Of a DNA stretch of 64,000 nt, positions 8,290 through 18,054 are shown piece after piece. The translations under genes were made by a program, and so were the position numbers. The DNA is taken from NCBI GenBank assembly GCA_902167985.1, contig CABHNZ010000009.1:1-64000 (forward strand), written 5' to 3'. Below the pieces are notes generated by a model. The model ran no database searches and was not told where the DNA came from. It saw nothing but the letters and a program-made list of their open reading frames with translations. Position 1 is the first letter of the stretch. The number at the start of each line of letters is the position of its first letter. The DNA comes from Shinella sp. UYSO24 (GTDB taxonomy: Bacteria > Pseudomonadota > Alphaproteobacteria > Rhizobiales > Rhizobiaceae).

Positions 8290-9168
8290 ATGGGCATCCT
8301 CAATCGGCCGGTGGTCAAGGGCTTTTACGATGCCTATAGCGGCAGCATCCAGTATGTCGTGTCAGACCCGCAGACGAAGCGTTGCGCCATCATCGATCCG
8401 GTTCTCGACTATGACGAGAAGTCGGCGACGACAGCGACCGGTCACGCCGATGCGTTGCTGCGCCATATCGAGGAGGAGGGGCTGGAACTCGAATGGATCC
8501 TCGATACGCATCCGCATGCCGACCATTTTTCCGCCGCCAGCTATCTGAAGGAAAAGACCGGCGTGCAGACGGCGATCGGTGCGGAGGTGGTCAAGGTTCA
8601 GGCGCTCTGGCGTGATTTCTATCACATGCCGGAACTTGCGACCGATGGGTCGCAATGGGACCGGCTGTTTGCCGATGGCGACACATTCTCGATCGGTTCG
8701 CTGGACTGCCGGGTGATGCATTCTCCCGGTCATACGCTGGCCTCGATCACCTATGTCATCGGTGATGCGGCCTTCATTCACGACACGCTTTTCATGCCCG
8801 ATAGCGGTAGCGCACGGGCCGATTTTCCGGGCGGCGATGCTGAGCGGCTGTGGAACTCCGTCAGCGCCATTCTGGCCCTTCCGGACGAGACGCGGCTCTT
8901 TACCGGCCATGACTATTGCCCGGGCGGGCGGCCGGCCTGCTGGGAAAGCACGGTTGCCGAGCAGAAGGAAAAGAATATCCATCTGCAGGGCAGCGGTGCC
9001 GAATTCATCGCAGCGCGCGAGGCGCGCGACAAGACGCTGCCCTTTCCGAAACTGCTCCTGCATGCTCTCCAGATCAACCTCAATGCCGGCCGTCTGCCGC
9101 CGCCGGAGGCCGATGGGCGGCAGTATCTCAAAATCCCGCTCAATGCGTTTTCCAGCGTGGCCTGGTAA
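8290..9168 (+). CDS. ETHE1-like MBL-fold hydrolase (persulfide dioxygenase/Blh type)
   Basis: A 292-residue metallo-beta-lactamase-fold protein with the metal motif THPHADH (His74, His76, Asp78, His79) and later ligands in HSPGHT and GHDY. The pattern, with FMPDSGSARADFPGGDA, is that of the ETHE1 persulfide dioxygenase and rhizobial Blh group, which oxidise glutathione persulfide in sulfide detoxification. It lacks the N-terminal phosphatase-like domain seen in longer Blh proteins. AAAGAGG precedes the ATG. No sulfide-responsive BigR gene is adjacent; a dyad at 8105-8118 may be its operator. Confidence 0.8.
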   Translation: MGILNRPVVKGFYDAYSGSIQYVVSDPQTKRCAIIDPVLDYDEKSATTATGHADALLRHIEEEGLELEWILDTHPHADHFSAASYLKEKTGVQTAIGAEVVKVQALWRDFYHMPELATDGSQWDRLFADGDTFSIGSLDCRVMHSPGHTLASITYVIGDAAFIHDTLFMPDSGSARADFPGGDAERLWNSVSAILALPDETRLFTGHDYCPGGRPACWESTVAEQKEKNIHLQGSGAEFIAAREARDKTLPFPKLLLHALQINLNAGRLPPPEADGRQYLKIPLNAFSSVAW

Positions 9169-9310
9169 GGCGGCAATCACCACGAAGGCCATGCCTTCGG
9201 TCGCCGGTGTGTCCGGCATGCGCTTGCGTGGCGGGCGCTGATCTGATCTCCTGACGCTGCGCCTGCGGGCTTTGGCTCGCCGGCGGCAATGTTCGGGCAG
9301 GATCGGGACG

Positions 9311-10789
9311 GTGAGCGTGGATCAGCAGCAGGCAAAGAACGGGCAGGCGCAAACGGAACGAGGCGCCGGGCCCGCATTGGCATTGCTGGTGGCCGGCACG
9401 TTCTTCATGGAAAATCTCGATGCGACCGTGATCGGGCCTGCCATTCCGCAGATGGCGCGCGACTTCGAGCGGGCGCCGATCGATCTCAATACCGGTATCA
9501 GCGCCTATATGCTGACGCTCGGCATTCTCATCCCCGTCAGCGGCTGGCTGGCCGACAAGGTCGGCCCGCGGCGGATTTTCTGCGGTGCCATTCTGCTTTT
9601 CACCTTCGCATCGCTTCTCTGCGGGCTGGCGACGAGCCTGCCGGAATTCGTGCTGGCGCGCATCCTGCAAGGGGTTGGCGGCGCGATGATGGTGCCGGTC
9701 GGCCGGCTTGTCGTGCTGCGCTCGACGCCGAAGGAGAAGCTGGTCTCGGCGATTGCAACGCTCACATGGCCGGCGCTTGTCGCACCGGTGCTCGGGCCGC
9801 CGATCGGCGGGTTGATTGCCGATCATGCGGACTGGCGCTGGATCTTCTATCTCAACCTGCCGCTTGGCCTGATCGCGCTTTTCACGGCCTGGAAGATCGT
9901 GCCGGAGGAGCGCTCGGAAGCTGTCGGCGCCTTCGACTGGCTCGGCTTTGTCTTGAGCAGTCTTGCGCTCACCGCTCTGCTCTTTGCCGCCGAAATTGCG
10001 TCGCGGCCGGATGCGAACCTGCTGCTTGCGCTGTTTCTCGCCGTGGTCGGCGCCGTTCTTCTCTTCGCCAGTTTCCGGCATTTCGGCCGCGCCAAGGCGC
10101 CGATGATCGAACTGTCGGCGGTCCGCATTCCGACCTATGCGGTGGCGATTTTTGGTGGTTCGCTGTTTCGCATGGGCGTCAGCGCCGTGCCGTTTCTCGT
10201 GCCCCTGATGTTTCAGGTGGCTTTCGGCTACAGCGCTTTCGATGCCGGCGCGATGCTGATGGCAGTGTTTGCCGGCAATCTGCTGATGAAGCCGATGACA
10301 ACGCCCATCCTGCGGCGTTTCGGTTTCAAGCCTGTCCTTATCGTCAACGGCATTCTGAATGCGCTGCTGATTGCTGCCTGTGCGCTGATGGTGCCGGGCA
10401 TGCCGCTGCCGCTCATCTGCATCATCCTTTTCCTCGGTGGCATGACACGTTCGATGCACTTCACCGCGCTCAACACGATCGCCTTTGCCGATGTGCCGCA
10501 GCCGAAGATGCGCTCTGCCAACACGCTGTTTTCAGCCGTGTTTCAGCTGGCGGTCGGGCTTGGCGTGGCGCTGGGGGCCATGGCATGGCGCGCCGGTGAA
10601 GCGCTGTTTCCGAATGCTTCTGCCGTTACGCCCTTCCATGTGGCCTTTCTCGTCATTGCGGCCGTGTCATTGCTGACGGTTGTCGACAGCGCCAGACTGG
10701 CGCCGAAGGCCGGCGAGCATGTCTCAAAGGGCAAGAAGGCTGCGAAAAAGGAAGGCGGCCCGAACGCGGCCGTGGCGTCTTCAAAGTGA
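9311..10789 (+). CDS. DHA2-family MFS exporter
   Basis: A 492-residue major facilitator protein with about 14 hydrophobic segments and the DHA2/EmrB signature near helix 1 (NLDATVIGPAIPQMA) and motif A (GWLADKVGPRR). Members export hydrophobic drugs by proton antiport in the inner membrane. The C-terminus is Lys/Ala-rich and cytoplasmic. I chose the GTG at 9311, preceded by an AGGATCGGGA stretch; a TTG at 9272 is in the same frame but has no clear ribosome-binding site. It stands alone between the ETHE1-like gene and arginase. Confidence 0.85.
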   Translation: MSVDQQQAKNGQAQTERGAGPALALLVAGTFFMENLDATVIGPAIPQMARDFERAPIDLNTGISAYMLTLGILIPVSGWLADKVGPRRIFCGAILLFTFASLLCGLATSLPEFVLARILQGVGGAMMVPVGRLVVLRSTPKEKLVSAIATLTWPALVAPVLGPPIGGLIADHADWRWIFYLNLPLGLIALFTAWKIVPEERSEAVGAFDWLGFVLSSLALTALLFAAEIASRPDANLLLALFLAVVGAVLLFASFRHFGRAKAPMIELSAVRIPTYAVAIFGGSLFRMGVSAVPFLVPLMFQVAFGYSAFDAGAMLMAVFAGNLLMKPMTTPILRRFGFKPVLIVNGILNALLIAACALMVPGMPLPLICIILFLGGMTRSMHFTALNTIAFADVPQPKMRSANTLFSAVFQLAVGLGVALGAMAWRAGEALFPNASAVTPFHVAFLVIAAVSLLTVVDSARLAPKAGEHVSKGKKAAKKEGGPNAAVASSK

Positions 10790-10909
10790 CGGTGCTTCGC
10801 CGATCTGACTGATGTTTGCGACTATCCGTCTTTATTTCGGAGCATCCGGCTCTATAGAGAAGACAATGACCCCGGTTGAACGGGACCATATGCAATCCGG
10901 AGAAGACCC

Positions 10910-11830
10910 ATGCGCTGCAAGATGATCGGTGTCCCGCTACAGGATGGAGCGTCGCGGCTTGGCTGCGAAATGGGGCCGAGTGCGCTTCGCACCGCAGGGC
11001 TCAAAGGCGCGCTCGAAGAGCTTGGCCATGAGGTCGAGGATATCGGTAATGTCGTGCCGAGCGTCTATCCGGCTGTCACGCATCCGAATGCGGCTGTCCG
11101 CAACCTGCCCGAGATCGTTGCCTGGACCTCGCTTCTGACCGATGTCGCCTATCATGAGAGCCGTGATGCGATGCCGATCTTTCTTGGCGGCGATCATGCC
11201 ATGTCGGCGGGTATTGTGGCCGGCCTGTCACGGCGGGCGGCGGAAAGCGGGCGGCCGCTCTTCGTGCTCTGGCTCGACGCGCATACGGATTTTCACACGC
11301 TGGAAACGACCGATAGCGGCAATCTTCATGGCGTGCCTGTTGCCTATTTCACCGGCCGGCCGGGTTTCGAAGGCTATATGCCGGCGCTTGCCAATCCCGT
11401 CGATCCGTCGCGGGTCTGCATGATCGGTATACGAAGTGTCGATCCGGCGGAGCGGGCAGCGCTTCGGGAGGGGGACGTTACCGTGCATGACATGCGGTCG
11501 ATCGACGAGCATGGCGTGGCTGCCGTTCTGCGCGGTTTCATCGAGACGGTGGCGGCGGCCGGCGGCATGCTGCATGTCAGCCTCGACGTCGATTTCCTCG
11601 ATCCGTCCGTAGCGCCGGCCGTCGGCACGACCGTGCCGGGCGGGGCGACGTTTCGCGAGGCGCATCTCGTCATGGAAATGCTGCATGACAGCGAGCTCGT
11701 CACCAGTCTCGATCTGGTCGAGCTCAATCCCTTCCTCGACGAGCGCGGCCGCACGGCGACCCTGCTCGTCGATCTCACGGCAAGCCTGATGGGGCGCACC
11801 GTGATGGACCGCCCGACCAAGAGCTTCTGA
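10910..11830 (+). CDS. rocF: Arginase
   Basis: A 306-residue ureohydrolase that splits arginine into ornithine and urea. The two-manganese site is complete: GGDHA (His96), DAHTDFH (Asp123, His125, Asp127) and SLDVDFLDP (Asp226, Asp228). GGAGAAG lies just before the ATG. It converges with the minus-strand monooxygenase operon, the two stop codons being only 6 nt apart, with no terminator between them. Confidence 0.93.
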   Translation: MRCKMIGVPLQDGASRLGCEMGPSALRTAGLKGALEELGHEVEDIGNVVPSVYPAVTHPNAAVRNLPEIVAWTSLLTDVAYHESRDAMPIFLGGDHAMSAGIVAGLSRRAAESGRPLFVLWLDAHTDFHTLETTDSGNLHGVPVAYFTGRPGFEGYMPALANPVDPSRVCMIGIRSVDPAERAALREGDVTVHDMRSIDEHGVAAVLRGFIETVAAAGGMLHVSLDVDFLDPSVAPAVGTTVPGGATFREAHLVMEMLHDSELVTSLDLVELNPFLDERGRTATLLVDLTASLMGRTVMDRPTKSF

Positions 11831-11836
11831 CGGGTA

Positions 11837-13184
11837 TCAGCCGTTGCGGGCGGCGTGTAACGGTTGGCCGGCATCGAAATGCCGAGGTTTTCGCGCAGCG
11901 TGCTGCCCTCGTATTCGTCGCGGAAAAGGCCGCGGCGGCGCAGTTCCGGCAGGACCAGTGTGGTGAAATCCTGAAGGCTCGCCGGAAGCGTCGGGAACAT
12001 CAGGATGAAGCCGTCGGCCGCGCGTGCCTCGAACCATTCCTCCATGAAGTCGCAATCTCAGCCGGCGTGCCGGTAATGCCATTGCCGGTGCTCTTTTCCG
12101 CGTAGTGGCGGATCAGTTCGCCGAGCGTGTGGCCCTGCTTGATGAAATCGGTCAGTTCCTCGAACAGCGCCTTTGAGCCCTTCGGCTCATGCGGCAGGCG
12201 GTCCATCGGGAAGGGTTTGTCGAGCGGCGCGCCGGAAAGATCCGCTTCGAGGAATTCGCCGAGCATCCAGCGGCCGACATCCGGGTGGAGATTGTCGATC
12301 AGGAACTCGACCTTCGCCTGGGCTTCCGCCTTGGTCTCACCGACATTGACGACGATGCCGGGCATCATCTTCAGATCGTCCTGGCGGCGGCCGTATTTCG
12401 CCATCCTGTCCTTGACGTTGCGGTAGAAGGCGCCGTTGCGCTCGATGCTGGAGGCAAGGCTGAAGACGATCTCTGCTGTTCGGGCGGCAAGCTCCATGCC
12501 CGCCTCCGAGCCACCGGCCTGGGCGATGATCGGCCTGCCCTGCGGCGTCGATGCGATGTTGAGCGGGCCGCGCACCTGAAAGTGCTTGCCCTTGTGGTTC
12601 AGCACATGGAGCTTGTCCTTGTCGTAATAAACGCCGTTCTGACGGTCGAGCAGAAGCGCATCCGGCTCAAAGCTGTCCCACAGGCCGAAGACGACATCGA
12701 CGAATTCCGTGCCGCGCTCGTAGCGGATGGCATGCGGATCGAGGCCTTCGCGGTTGAAATTATAGCCGGTCTCGTCGTGGTCCGAGGTGACGACGTTCCA
12801 GCAGGCCCGGCCGCCGCTCAAATGATCGATCGAGGAGAAGATGCGGGCGATATTATAGGGCTCGTAATAGCTGGTCGAAGCGGTGGCGACGAAACCGAGC
12901 TTTTCCGTGAGTGCCGAGAGCGCGGTAATCAGCGTCAGCGGCTCGAAACGGTTCATCTTGGTCGGCGAGCGGGAGAGTGCTTCGGCATCACCGATGGCGG
13001 CTGCCGGAGAATCGGCCACGAACATGAAGTCGAGCTTTGCCGCTTCGGAAATTTTTGCGACGTTGAGGAGATGGTCGATCCTGTTGGCGCCGTTGACATC
13101 TGCCGCCGGGTGCAGCCAGGCGGCCGGGTTGAAGCCGAATGTGTATACGAATGTGCCGAGTTTCAGCTTGTCGTCGCGGGCCAT
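11837..13184 (-). CDS. LLM-class flavin-dependent monooxygenase (NtaA/DszA type), two frameshifts
   Basis: A bacterial-luciferase-like FMNH2-dependent monooxygenase of the NtaA/SnaA/DszA group (STSYYEPYNIARIFSSIDHLSGGRACWN, read in part, and ARPIIAQAGGS-like RPIIAQAGGSEAG). Members oxidise C-N or C-S bonds of xenobiotics or thioethers. One base is missing near 12050 (expected EIADFMEEWFEARAADG) and another near 11858 (expected ANRYTAARNG then stop). With both restored the protein has 449 residues. GAGGAGG precedes the ATG. It is the last gene of an operon with a polar-amino-acid ABC importer and a HutC-like regulator, which suggests it attacks the imported compound. Confidence 0.83.
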
Positions 13185-13231
13185 TGTCTTCCTCCTCTCC
13201 GGAAAGATCCGGGTATTTCAGTAGTGTTGGA

Positions 13232-13972
13232 TCAGGCGTGCTGTGTCGGGGTAAAGCGGGCAGTCAGCGTGTGGCTTCCGCCGGGATAGGTCAGGCGGAC
13301 ATGCGTGACAGACTGGTCGAAGCGCCAGGTCTGGCGCTCGACGACCATGACGGGCTCGCCTGCTGCCAATGCCAGATGTTTTGCCGCGACCTCGTCTGCA
13401 CCCTTGGCGGCAATGCGATGCTCGCCGGCGCTCCACGGAACATGGTCGACCAGCCAGGGGCCTGGTGAAAGGGTCGCGAAATCCTCGCTCTCGGCTTCCG
13501 GCACGGTATCGAGATTGATGAGCCGCTCCTCAAGGCAAAAAGGGGCGCCATCGGCAAAATGCAGGCAGACGACCCTCTTGAGGTTCTGGCGGGAGGAGAC
13601 GTTGAACAGATCCTGCTCGTGCCGGCTCGGGCGGCTGACGGCATTTTCGAGGATGCTGTGGCCATAGGCGCGGTCAAGGGCCTTCACCTCGTCGCGGATG
13701 TCATAGATCTGCAGGATGGCGCTTTCGGCCTTCTGGGAAAGCACGATGCTGCCGCTGCGGCGCTTGCGCATGACGAGGCCGGCGCGGGCGAGCTGGGTCA
13801 GCGCCTTGTTCACCGTCATCCGCGAGCATTGATATTGCAGGCAGAGATCCTTTTCCGAGGGCACGCGATGGCCGGGCGGCCAGCGGCCGCTCAGGATTTC
13901 CGCCTCAAGCTCGCTCAATATGCGCTGGTGCAGGGAGATGGACGGCCTGTGTTCGTCGGATTTTGCCAACAT
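13232..13972 (-). CDS. GntR-family regulator with UTRA domain (HutC-like)
   Basis: A 246-residue repressor-type protein: winged helix-turn-helix at about residues 15-80 (VPSEKDLCLQYQCSRMTVNKAL) and a UTRA effector domain after about 95 (NLKRVVCLHFADGAPFCLEERLINL). HutC relatives bind small amino-acid-derived ligands. It lies 24 nt after the ABC ATPase and 47 nt before the monooxygenase, inside the operon, so it is likely to be its local regulator. The dyad CTATACAAATAG at 17128-17139 before the first gene resembles HutC-type operators (inference). Confidence 0.85.
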   Translation of the reverse strand: MLAKSDEHRPSISLHQRILSELEAEILSGRWPPGHRVPSEKDLCLQYQCSRMTVNKALTQLARAGLVMRKRRSGSIVLSQKAESAILQIYDIRDEVKALDRAYGHSILENAVSRPSRHEQDLFNVSSRQNLKRVVCLHFADGAPFCLEERLINLDTVPEAESEDFATLSPGPWLVDHVPWSAGEHRIAAKGADEVAAKHLALAAGEPVMVVERQTWRFDQSVTHVRLTYPGGSHTLTARFTPTQHA

Positions 13973-13996
13973 GGTCGCCGTCTCCTCCCCGTCCGA

Positions 13997-14786
13997 TCAG
14001 GCCAGCATGCTCGCGCCGCGATCAAGATAGGTATCGAGGAACTGGTCGAGACGCGGATGGCGGGGTTTTGCAAAGATCTCGGTCGGCGGGCCGGAAAAGA
14101 GCAGGCGGCCATGATCGAGAAAGCTGATCTGCTGGCCGACTGTTGCGGCAAAGCCGATTTCGTGGGTGACGACGACCATGGTCATGCCTTCGGCCGCAAG
14201 ATCGCGCATGACGTTCAGCACTTCGCCGGTCAGTTCCGGGTCGAGCGCCGAGGTCGGCTCGTCGAAAAGCATGATCTTCGGCTCAAGCGCCAGCGCGCGG
14301 GCGATCGCGACACGCTGCTGCTGGCCGCCGGAGAGCTGCGACGGGTAATGGCCGGCGCGGTTTCCAGCCCGACCTTCTTCAATTGCGCCATGGCGCGGGC
14401 TTCGGCTTCGGCCTTCGGCACCTTGCGGACCGTTTTCAATGCTTCGGCGACATTGCCCAGCGCCGTCATATGCGGCCAGAGATTGAACTGCTGGAAGACC
14501 ATGCCGGTCTTCGACCGGACGGCGCGGATCTGGGCTGCCGGAAGGCGTTCGCGCTTGCCACCGGGGCCTTCGAAAAAGCCGAGCGCCTCGCCGTTGATGG
14601 TAATCATGCCCGAGGTCGGTTCTTCCAGAAAGGCGAGGCAGCGCAGAAGCGTGCTCTTGCCCGAGCCCGAGGGGCCGATGAGGCAGGAGACCTTGCCTCG
14701 GGAATTTCGAGGCTGATATCCTGGAGCACTGTCGTTTCTCCGAAGCGCTTGACCAGGTCTTGGATGGCGATGGCGGGCAAACTCAT
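13997..14786 (-). CDS. Polar amino acid ABC transporter ATPase, two frameshifts
   Basis: ATPase subunit of the HisP/GlnQ class: Walker A GPSGSGKS, signature LSGGQQQR and Walker B MLFDEPTSALDP. One base is missing near 14703 (expected EIPRGKVSCLIGPSG) and one near 14352 (expected AHYPSQLSGG). Restoring both gives 263 residues. It overlaps the upstream permease by ATGA. Energises the importer encoded by the two permeases and the binding protein of this operon. Confidence 0.88.
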
Positions 14787-15450
14787 GCTTTTGAAAACCT
14801 CAATCGGGACAGGCGGCGCTCTGCGAGGCGGCCCAGATGGTCGCTGGCCTCGACGATCACCCAATAGGTGACGGCAAGAACGAAGATCGCTTCGAGGAAG
14901 GCGTATTGCTGCGAGCCGATGGCGCTGACGACGGTGGTCAGTTCCGGCACGGTGATGACCGAAAGAACGGCGGATTCTTTCAACAGGATGATCGCGAGGT
15001 TCACCGAAGGCGGCAGCACGATCAGCGCCATTTCGGGGATCTGGATGCGGCGGATGGTCTGCAGGCGCGTCATGCCGAGGCATTCGGCGGCTTCCACATG
15101 GCCGGCCGGGACGCGGCGAAGCCGCCGCGGAAGATCTCGCTGTAATAGGCGGCGGCATAGACGGTGAGGCCGATCAGGCCGCAGGGGATCGGATCCAGCA
15201 TCAGGCCGACGAAGGGGCCGCCGTAATAGAGAAGGAAGATCTGGATCAGGAAGGGCGTGCCGCGCAGCAGCTCGACGAAGAAGCCGAGAACGACATTGAC
15301 GACGATGCCGCCGAAGCGCCGGGCCGTCGCAATGACGAAGCCGGCGATGACGCCGCCGAGAATGCCGACCACCCAGAGGATGATGGTGACGAGAAGGCCG
15401 CTGCCGATTTCCGGCAGCTTGTCGATGATGACTGTCGGATCGAAGATCAT
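14783..15450 (-). CDS. Polar amino acid ABC transporter permease, frameshifted
   Basis: An inner-membrane permease of the HisM/GlnP family, 222 residues after repair, with the EAA loop (EAAECLGMTRLQTIRRIQIPE, split here) that contacts the ATPase. One base is missing near 15111 (expected GGFAAVPAGHVEAAE). Its start overlaps the preceding permease stop by ATGA and its stop overlaps the ATPase start, so the operon is tightly coupled. Confidence 0.87.
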
Positions 15451-16088
15451 GCCGTCACCTTCGGGAGAGACCGCTCGACATAGCGGGCGGTGAGCGCGAT
15501 CGCCCAGTTGATGACGAGGTAGATCAGGCCGGCGCTGGCGAAGATCGGGATCGGCAGATAGGTGCTGGAGGCCAGATTCTGCGCCATCTTGGTGAGTTCG
15601 ATAATGCCGACGACGGAGACGAGCGACGAGGATTTGAGGATCATGATCGCTTCGTTGACGAGGGCGGGAAGCGTCAGCCTCAGCGCAATCGGCACGCGGA
15701 TGCGAAAGAATGTCTGGCGCGGGTTGAAGCCGGTTACGTCAGCGGCTTCGATCAGGCCCTTTGGCACCGCCTGGAAGCCGCCGCGCAGGTTTTCCGCCTG
15801 ATAGGCAGCCGTGCAGAGCGAGAGGCCGATGATTGCGGCGACGATCGACGGCACGTTGATGCCGATGACGGGAAGAAGCGTGTAGATGAGCAGAAGCTGG
15901 ACCAGAAGCGGCACGCCGCGGAAGAAGCTGATGAACAGCCGCGCCGGCGCGATATAGAGCGACTTGCCCGACAGAAGGGCGGCCGACAGCAGGATGGCAA
16001 TCGCGAAACCAATCACGATCGACACGATGCTGATGCCGAGTGTGTAGAGCGCTGCCTGCAAGAGCAGCGTGAAAAGCTTGATCGTCAT
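15447..16088 (-). CDS. Polar amino acid ABC transporter permease
   Basis: An intact 213-residue permease of the HisQ/GlnP family with five hydrophobic segments and the EAA loop (LIEAADVTGFNPRQTFFRI). It pairs with the following permease to form the heterodimeric channel. It lies 119 nt downstream of the binding-protein gene, with a stem-loop in that gap. Confidence 0.9.
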   Translation of the reverse strand: MTIKLFTLLLQAALYTLGISIVSIVIGFAIAILLSAALLSGKSLYIAPARLFISFFRGVPLLVQLLLIYTLLPVIGINVPSIVAAIIGLSLCTAAYQAENLRGGFQAVPKGLIEAADVTGFNPRQTFFRIRVPIALRLTLPALVNEAIMILKSSSLVSVVGIIELTKMAQNLASSTYLPIPIFASAGLIYLVINWAIALTARYVERSLPKVTA

Positions 16089-16167
16089 TGTCTTCGGATC
16101 GTCGGGTTCGGATCGCCGTGATTGCCTTTATCCGCGCTGCTTCGGCACCATGCCGGCAGGGCGGTGC

Positions 16168-16198
16168 GGCGGGGAAGGCGCAATGCGCCTACCCCGCC
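16168..16198 (-). terminator. Stem-loop between binding-protein and permease genes
   Basis: GGCGGGG-A-AGGCGCA / TGCGCCT-A-CCCCGCC: 14 pairs with one A-A mismatch. It lies in the 119-nt gap after the binding-protein gene and would act as a partial terminator or 3' stabiliser that raises binding-protein yield over the permeases. Confidence 0.6.
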
Positions 16199-16207
16199 TG
16201 CGGATCA

Positions 16208-17038
16208 TCAGAATGCCGGGTCGGTGACGGCGTCAGGCGTGTCGAACTTGGTGCCGAACCACTTTTCCTGCATCTTGCCGAGGCGACCATCCTTCTTCAT
16301 CTTGATGGTCTCTTCGTTGATGTAGTCGACCAGCGTCTTGCTGTCCTCGTCCTTCTTGCCGATGAAACCGAAATAGGTCTTCTTGCCGAAGCCCGGCGTT
16401 ACCACTTCGAAGGCGCCGTTGCGCTGCTTGGCGACGAAGGCGATGTTGGGAAGCGAGTTGGCGACGGCAACGACGCGGCCGGCTGCGAGGTCGGCATAGG
16501 CATCGTTGAACGAGACGTATTCGCGGATCTCGACCTTCTTCGGAAGCGTTGCCGAATATTCCTTCAGCTGCTCGAGCTGGGCGGTGGCCTTGCCGACGCC
16601 GACAGCCTTGCCGGCAATGTCTTCCGGCTTGGTGATGGTCTTGTCGCCGGCTTTCTTGAGGATCGCAACGGTCGCTTCGGCGATCGGCGAGGTCATCTTG
16701 AAGCGCTCGAGGCGTGCCTTGGTGATCGTGGCCGGGCCGGCGACGATGTCGTATTTGCCGGCTTCGAGGCTCGGCAGAACGCTATCCCAGGGCAGCTCTA
16801 CCCATTCGATCTTGACGCCGAGATCCTTGCCGACTTCGGCGAAGAAATCCACGTTGAGGCCGACATGCTCGCCGGCATCGATGAAGTCGAAGGGGGCAAA
16901 GGCGGTCTCGGTGCCGACCTTCATGACGCCGGCGGCCTTGATGCGGGCCAGCGCGTCGTCAGCCGCGTGGGCAGACAGGGCGGTACCGAGAAGAAGTGCG
17001 GTACCGACGACCGTCTTCAGGAAATGTCTCTTGAGCAT
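16208..17038 (-). CDS. Polar amino acid (cystine-type) ABC transporter binding protein
   Basis: A 276-residue periplasmic binding protein of the SBP_bac_3 family with Sec signal (ending LSAHAA). Recognisable blocks are VGTETAFAPFDFID near the N-terminus, DIVAGPATITKAR and the hinge AVGVGKATAQLEQL. This family carries cystine, glutamine and opine-like ligands; the exact ligand cannot be read from sequence. It is the first gene of the six-gene minus-strand operon ending in the LLM monooxygenase. Confidence 0.88.
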   Translation of the reverse strand: MLKRHFLKTVVGTALLLGTALSAHAADDALARIKAAGVMKVGTETAFAPFDFIDAGEHVGLNVDFFAEVGKDLGVKIEWVELPWDSVLPSLEAGKYDIVAGPATITKARLERFKMTSPIAEATVAILKKAGDKTITKPEDIAGKAVGVGKATAQLEQLKEYSATLPKKVEIREYVSFNDAYADLAAGRVVAVANSLPNIAFVAKQRNGAFEVVTPGFGKKTYFGFIGKKDEDSKTLVDYINEETIKMKKDGRLGKMQEKWFGTKFDTPDAVTDPAF

Positions 17039-17127
17039 TGATGGTTTCTCCCAACCGTAATCGAGTTGTTCGCCTGCAGGCTGTTCCGCTTGTCATCGCA
17101 GCAGTTCTGTCCTGCCATCGTTATTGA

Positions 17128-17139
17128 CTATACAAATAG
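17128..17139 (-). promoter_or_regulatory. Candidate operator/promoter of the 17.0-11.8 kb operon
   Basis: The dyad CTAT-ACAA-ATAG lies about 90 nt before the binding-protein start. On the minus strand TTGACT (17158-17163) stands about 17-19 nt before TATTTG, a plausible -35/-10, with the dyad over the -10. It would suit control by the HutC-like regulator of this operon. Confidence 0.4.
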
Positions 17140-17212
17140 AACGAGCTTTTCGCAGGAAGTCAACGCGGTTCTATTGCGGTCGCGAAGGGAAGCGGAAACC
17201 GGAGTTAAGCCC

Positions 17213-17923
17213 TTAAAGAGACAGGGCATCTTTCAGGCCGAGACCATGTTTCGGCTGCAGATCGAGGTCGGCCTCGATGTGATCGATGTGGTGCAGCATC
17301 AGGTCTGCCGCCCGTTTTGCATCGCCGCGCTCGATGAGATCGAGGATGGCGAAATGCTCACTATGGCCGCAGCTCGATACGCCGGTACGGCCATAGAGGG
17401 CGATGACCAGCGACGAGCGGGCGATCAGCTCATCCATGAAGCGCTGGAGGATGGCATTGCCGGCCACCGAGGCCAGCATGAGGTGAAAATCGCCCGACGC
17501 CTTGATCTCGGCGCGACGCGCGGAGGGGCCGCGGGCGTTCATGTAACGCTCTTCTTCCTCAAGCTGACGGCGGAAGCTGGCGATATCTTCGGCAGTGATG
17601 CGATCGACGGCGCCGGCCACGATGCCGGGCTCGATCAGCCGGCGCGACGCGAAAATCTGGCGGGCCTCATCGGGCGTCGGATTGGAGACGAAGGCGCCGC
17701 GGTTGCGCTCGGTCTTTACCAGTCCTTCGAAGGTCAGCATCTGCAAGGCTGCACGGGCGACGGTGCGGCTGACATCGAAGAGCGAGCCGACCTCGTTTTC
17801 CGAAAGCTTGGTTCCGGGGGCGAGGCGTCGGTCGATGATGGCGTTGCGCAAGGCCTCCCTGATCGCCACCGAACGGTCTTCGGTGGTGTTGTCGGTCAAG
17901 GTGATGGTCTCGCCAATGCTCAT
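17213..17923 (-). CDS. GntR-family regulator with FCD domain
   Basis: A 236-residue regulator: winged helix at about residues 15-80 (LSENEVGSLFDVSRTVARAAL) and an FCD ligand domain with its metal-binding His residues (FHLMLA, EHFAIL, HHIDHI). AGGGAT precedes the chosen ATG at 17923. It is divergent from the PotABCD-like operon at 18160, and the gap holds two copies of ATTGYATACGAT in opposite orientation, so it very likely controls that operon and itself. Confidence 0.88.
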   Translation of the reverse strand: MSIGETITLTDNTTEDRSVAIREALRNAIIDRRLAPGTKLSENEVGSLFDVSRTVARAALQMLTFEGLVKTERNRGAFVSNPTPDEARQIFASRRLIEPGIVAGAVDRITAEDIASFRRQLEEEERYMNARGPSARRAEIKASGDFHLMLASVAGNAILQRFMDELIARSSLVIALYGRTGVSSCGHSEHFAILDLIERGDAKRAADLMLHHIDHIEADLDLQPKHGLGLKDALSL

Positions 17924-17999
17924 ATCTGATCCCTGTTGGCTCCTTCTAGCGCAAGTGGCGACCAAATGCCATGTGCAATGTTTTTAATCCAGCCATAAG

Positions 18000-18011
18000 A
18001 TTGCATACGAT
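18000..18011. promoter_or_regulatory. Operator copy 1 (ATTGCATACGAT)
   Basis: First of two 12-bp sites between the divergent FCD regulator and importer operon. It matches the second site, at 18055-18066, in 11 of 12 positions in inverted orientation. Confidence 0.55.
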
Positions 18012-18054
18012 TTGAACATGGATCGAAAACGATCGCACTATTTTTGCGCATTGC

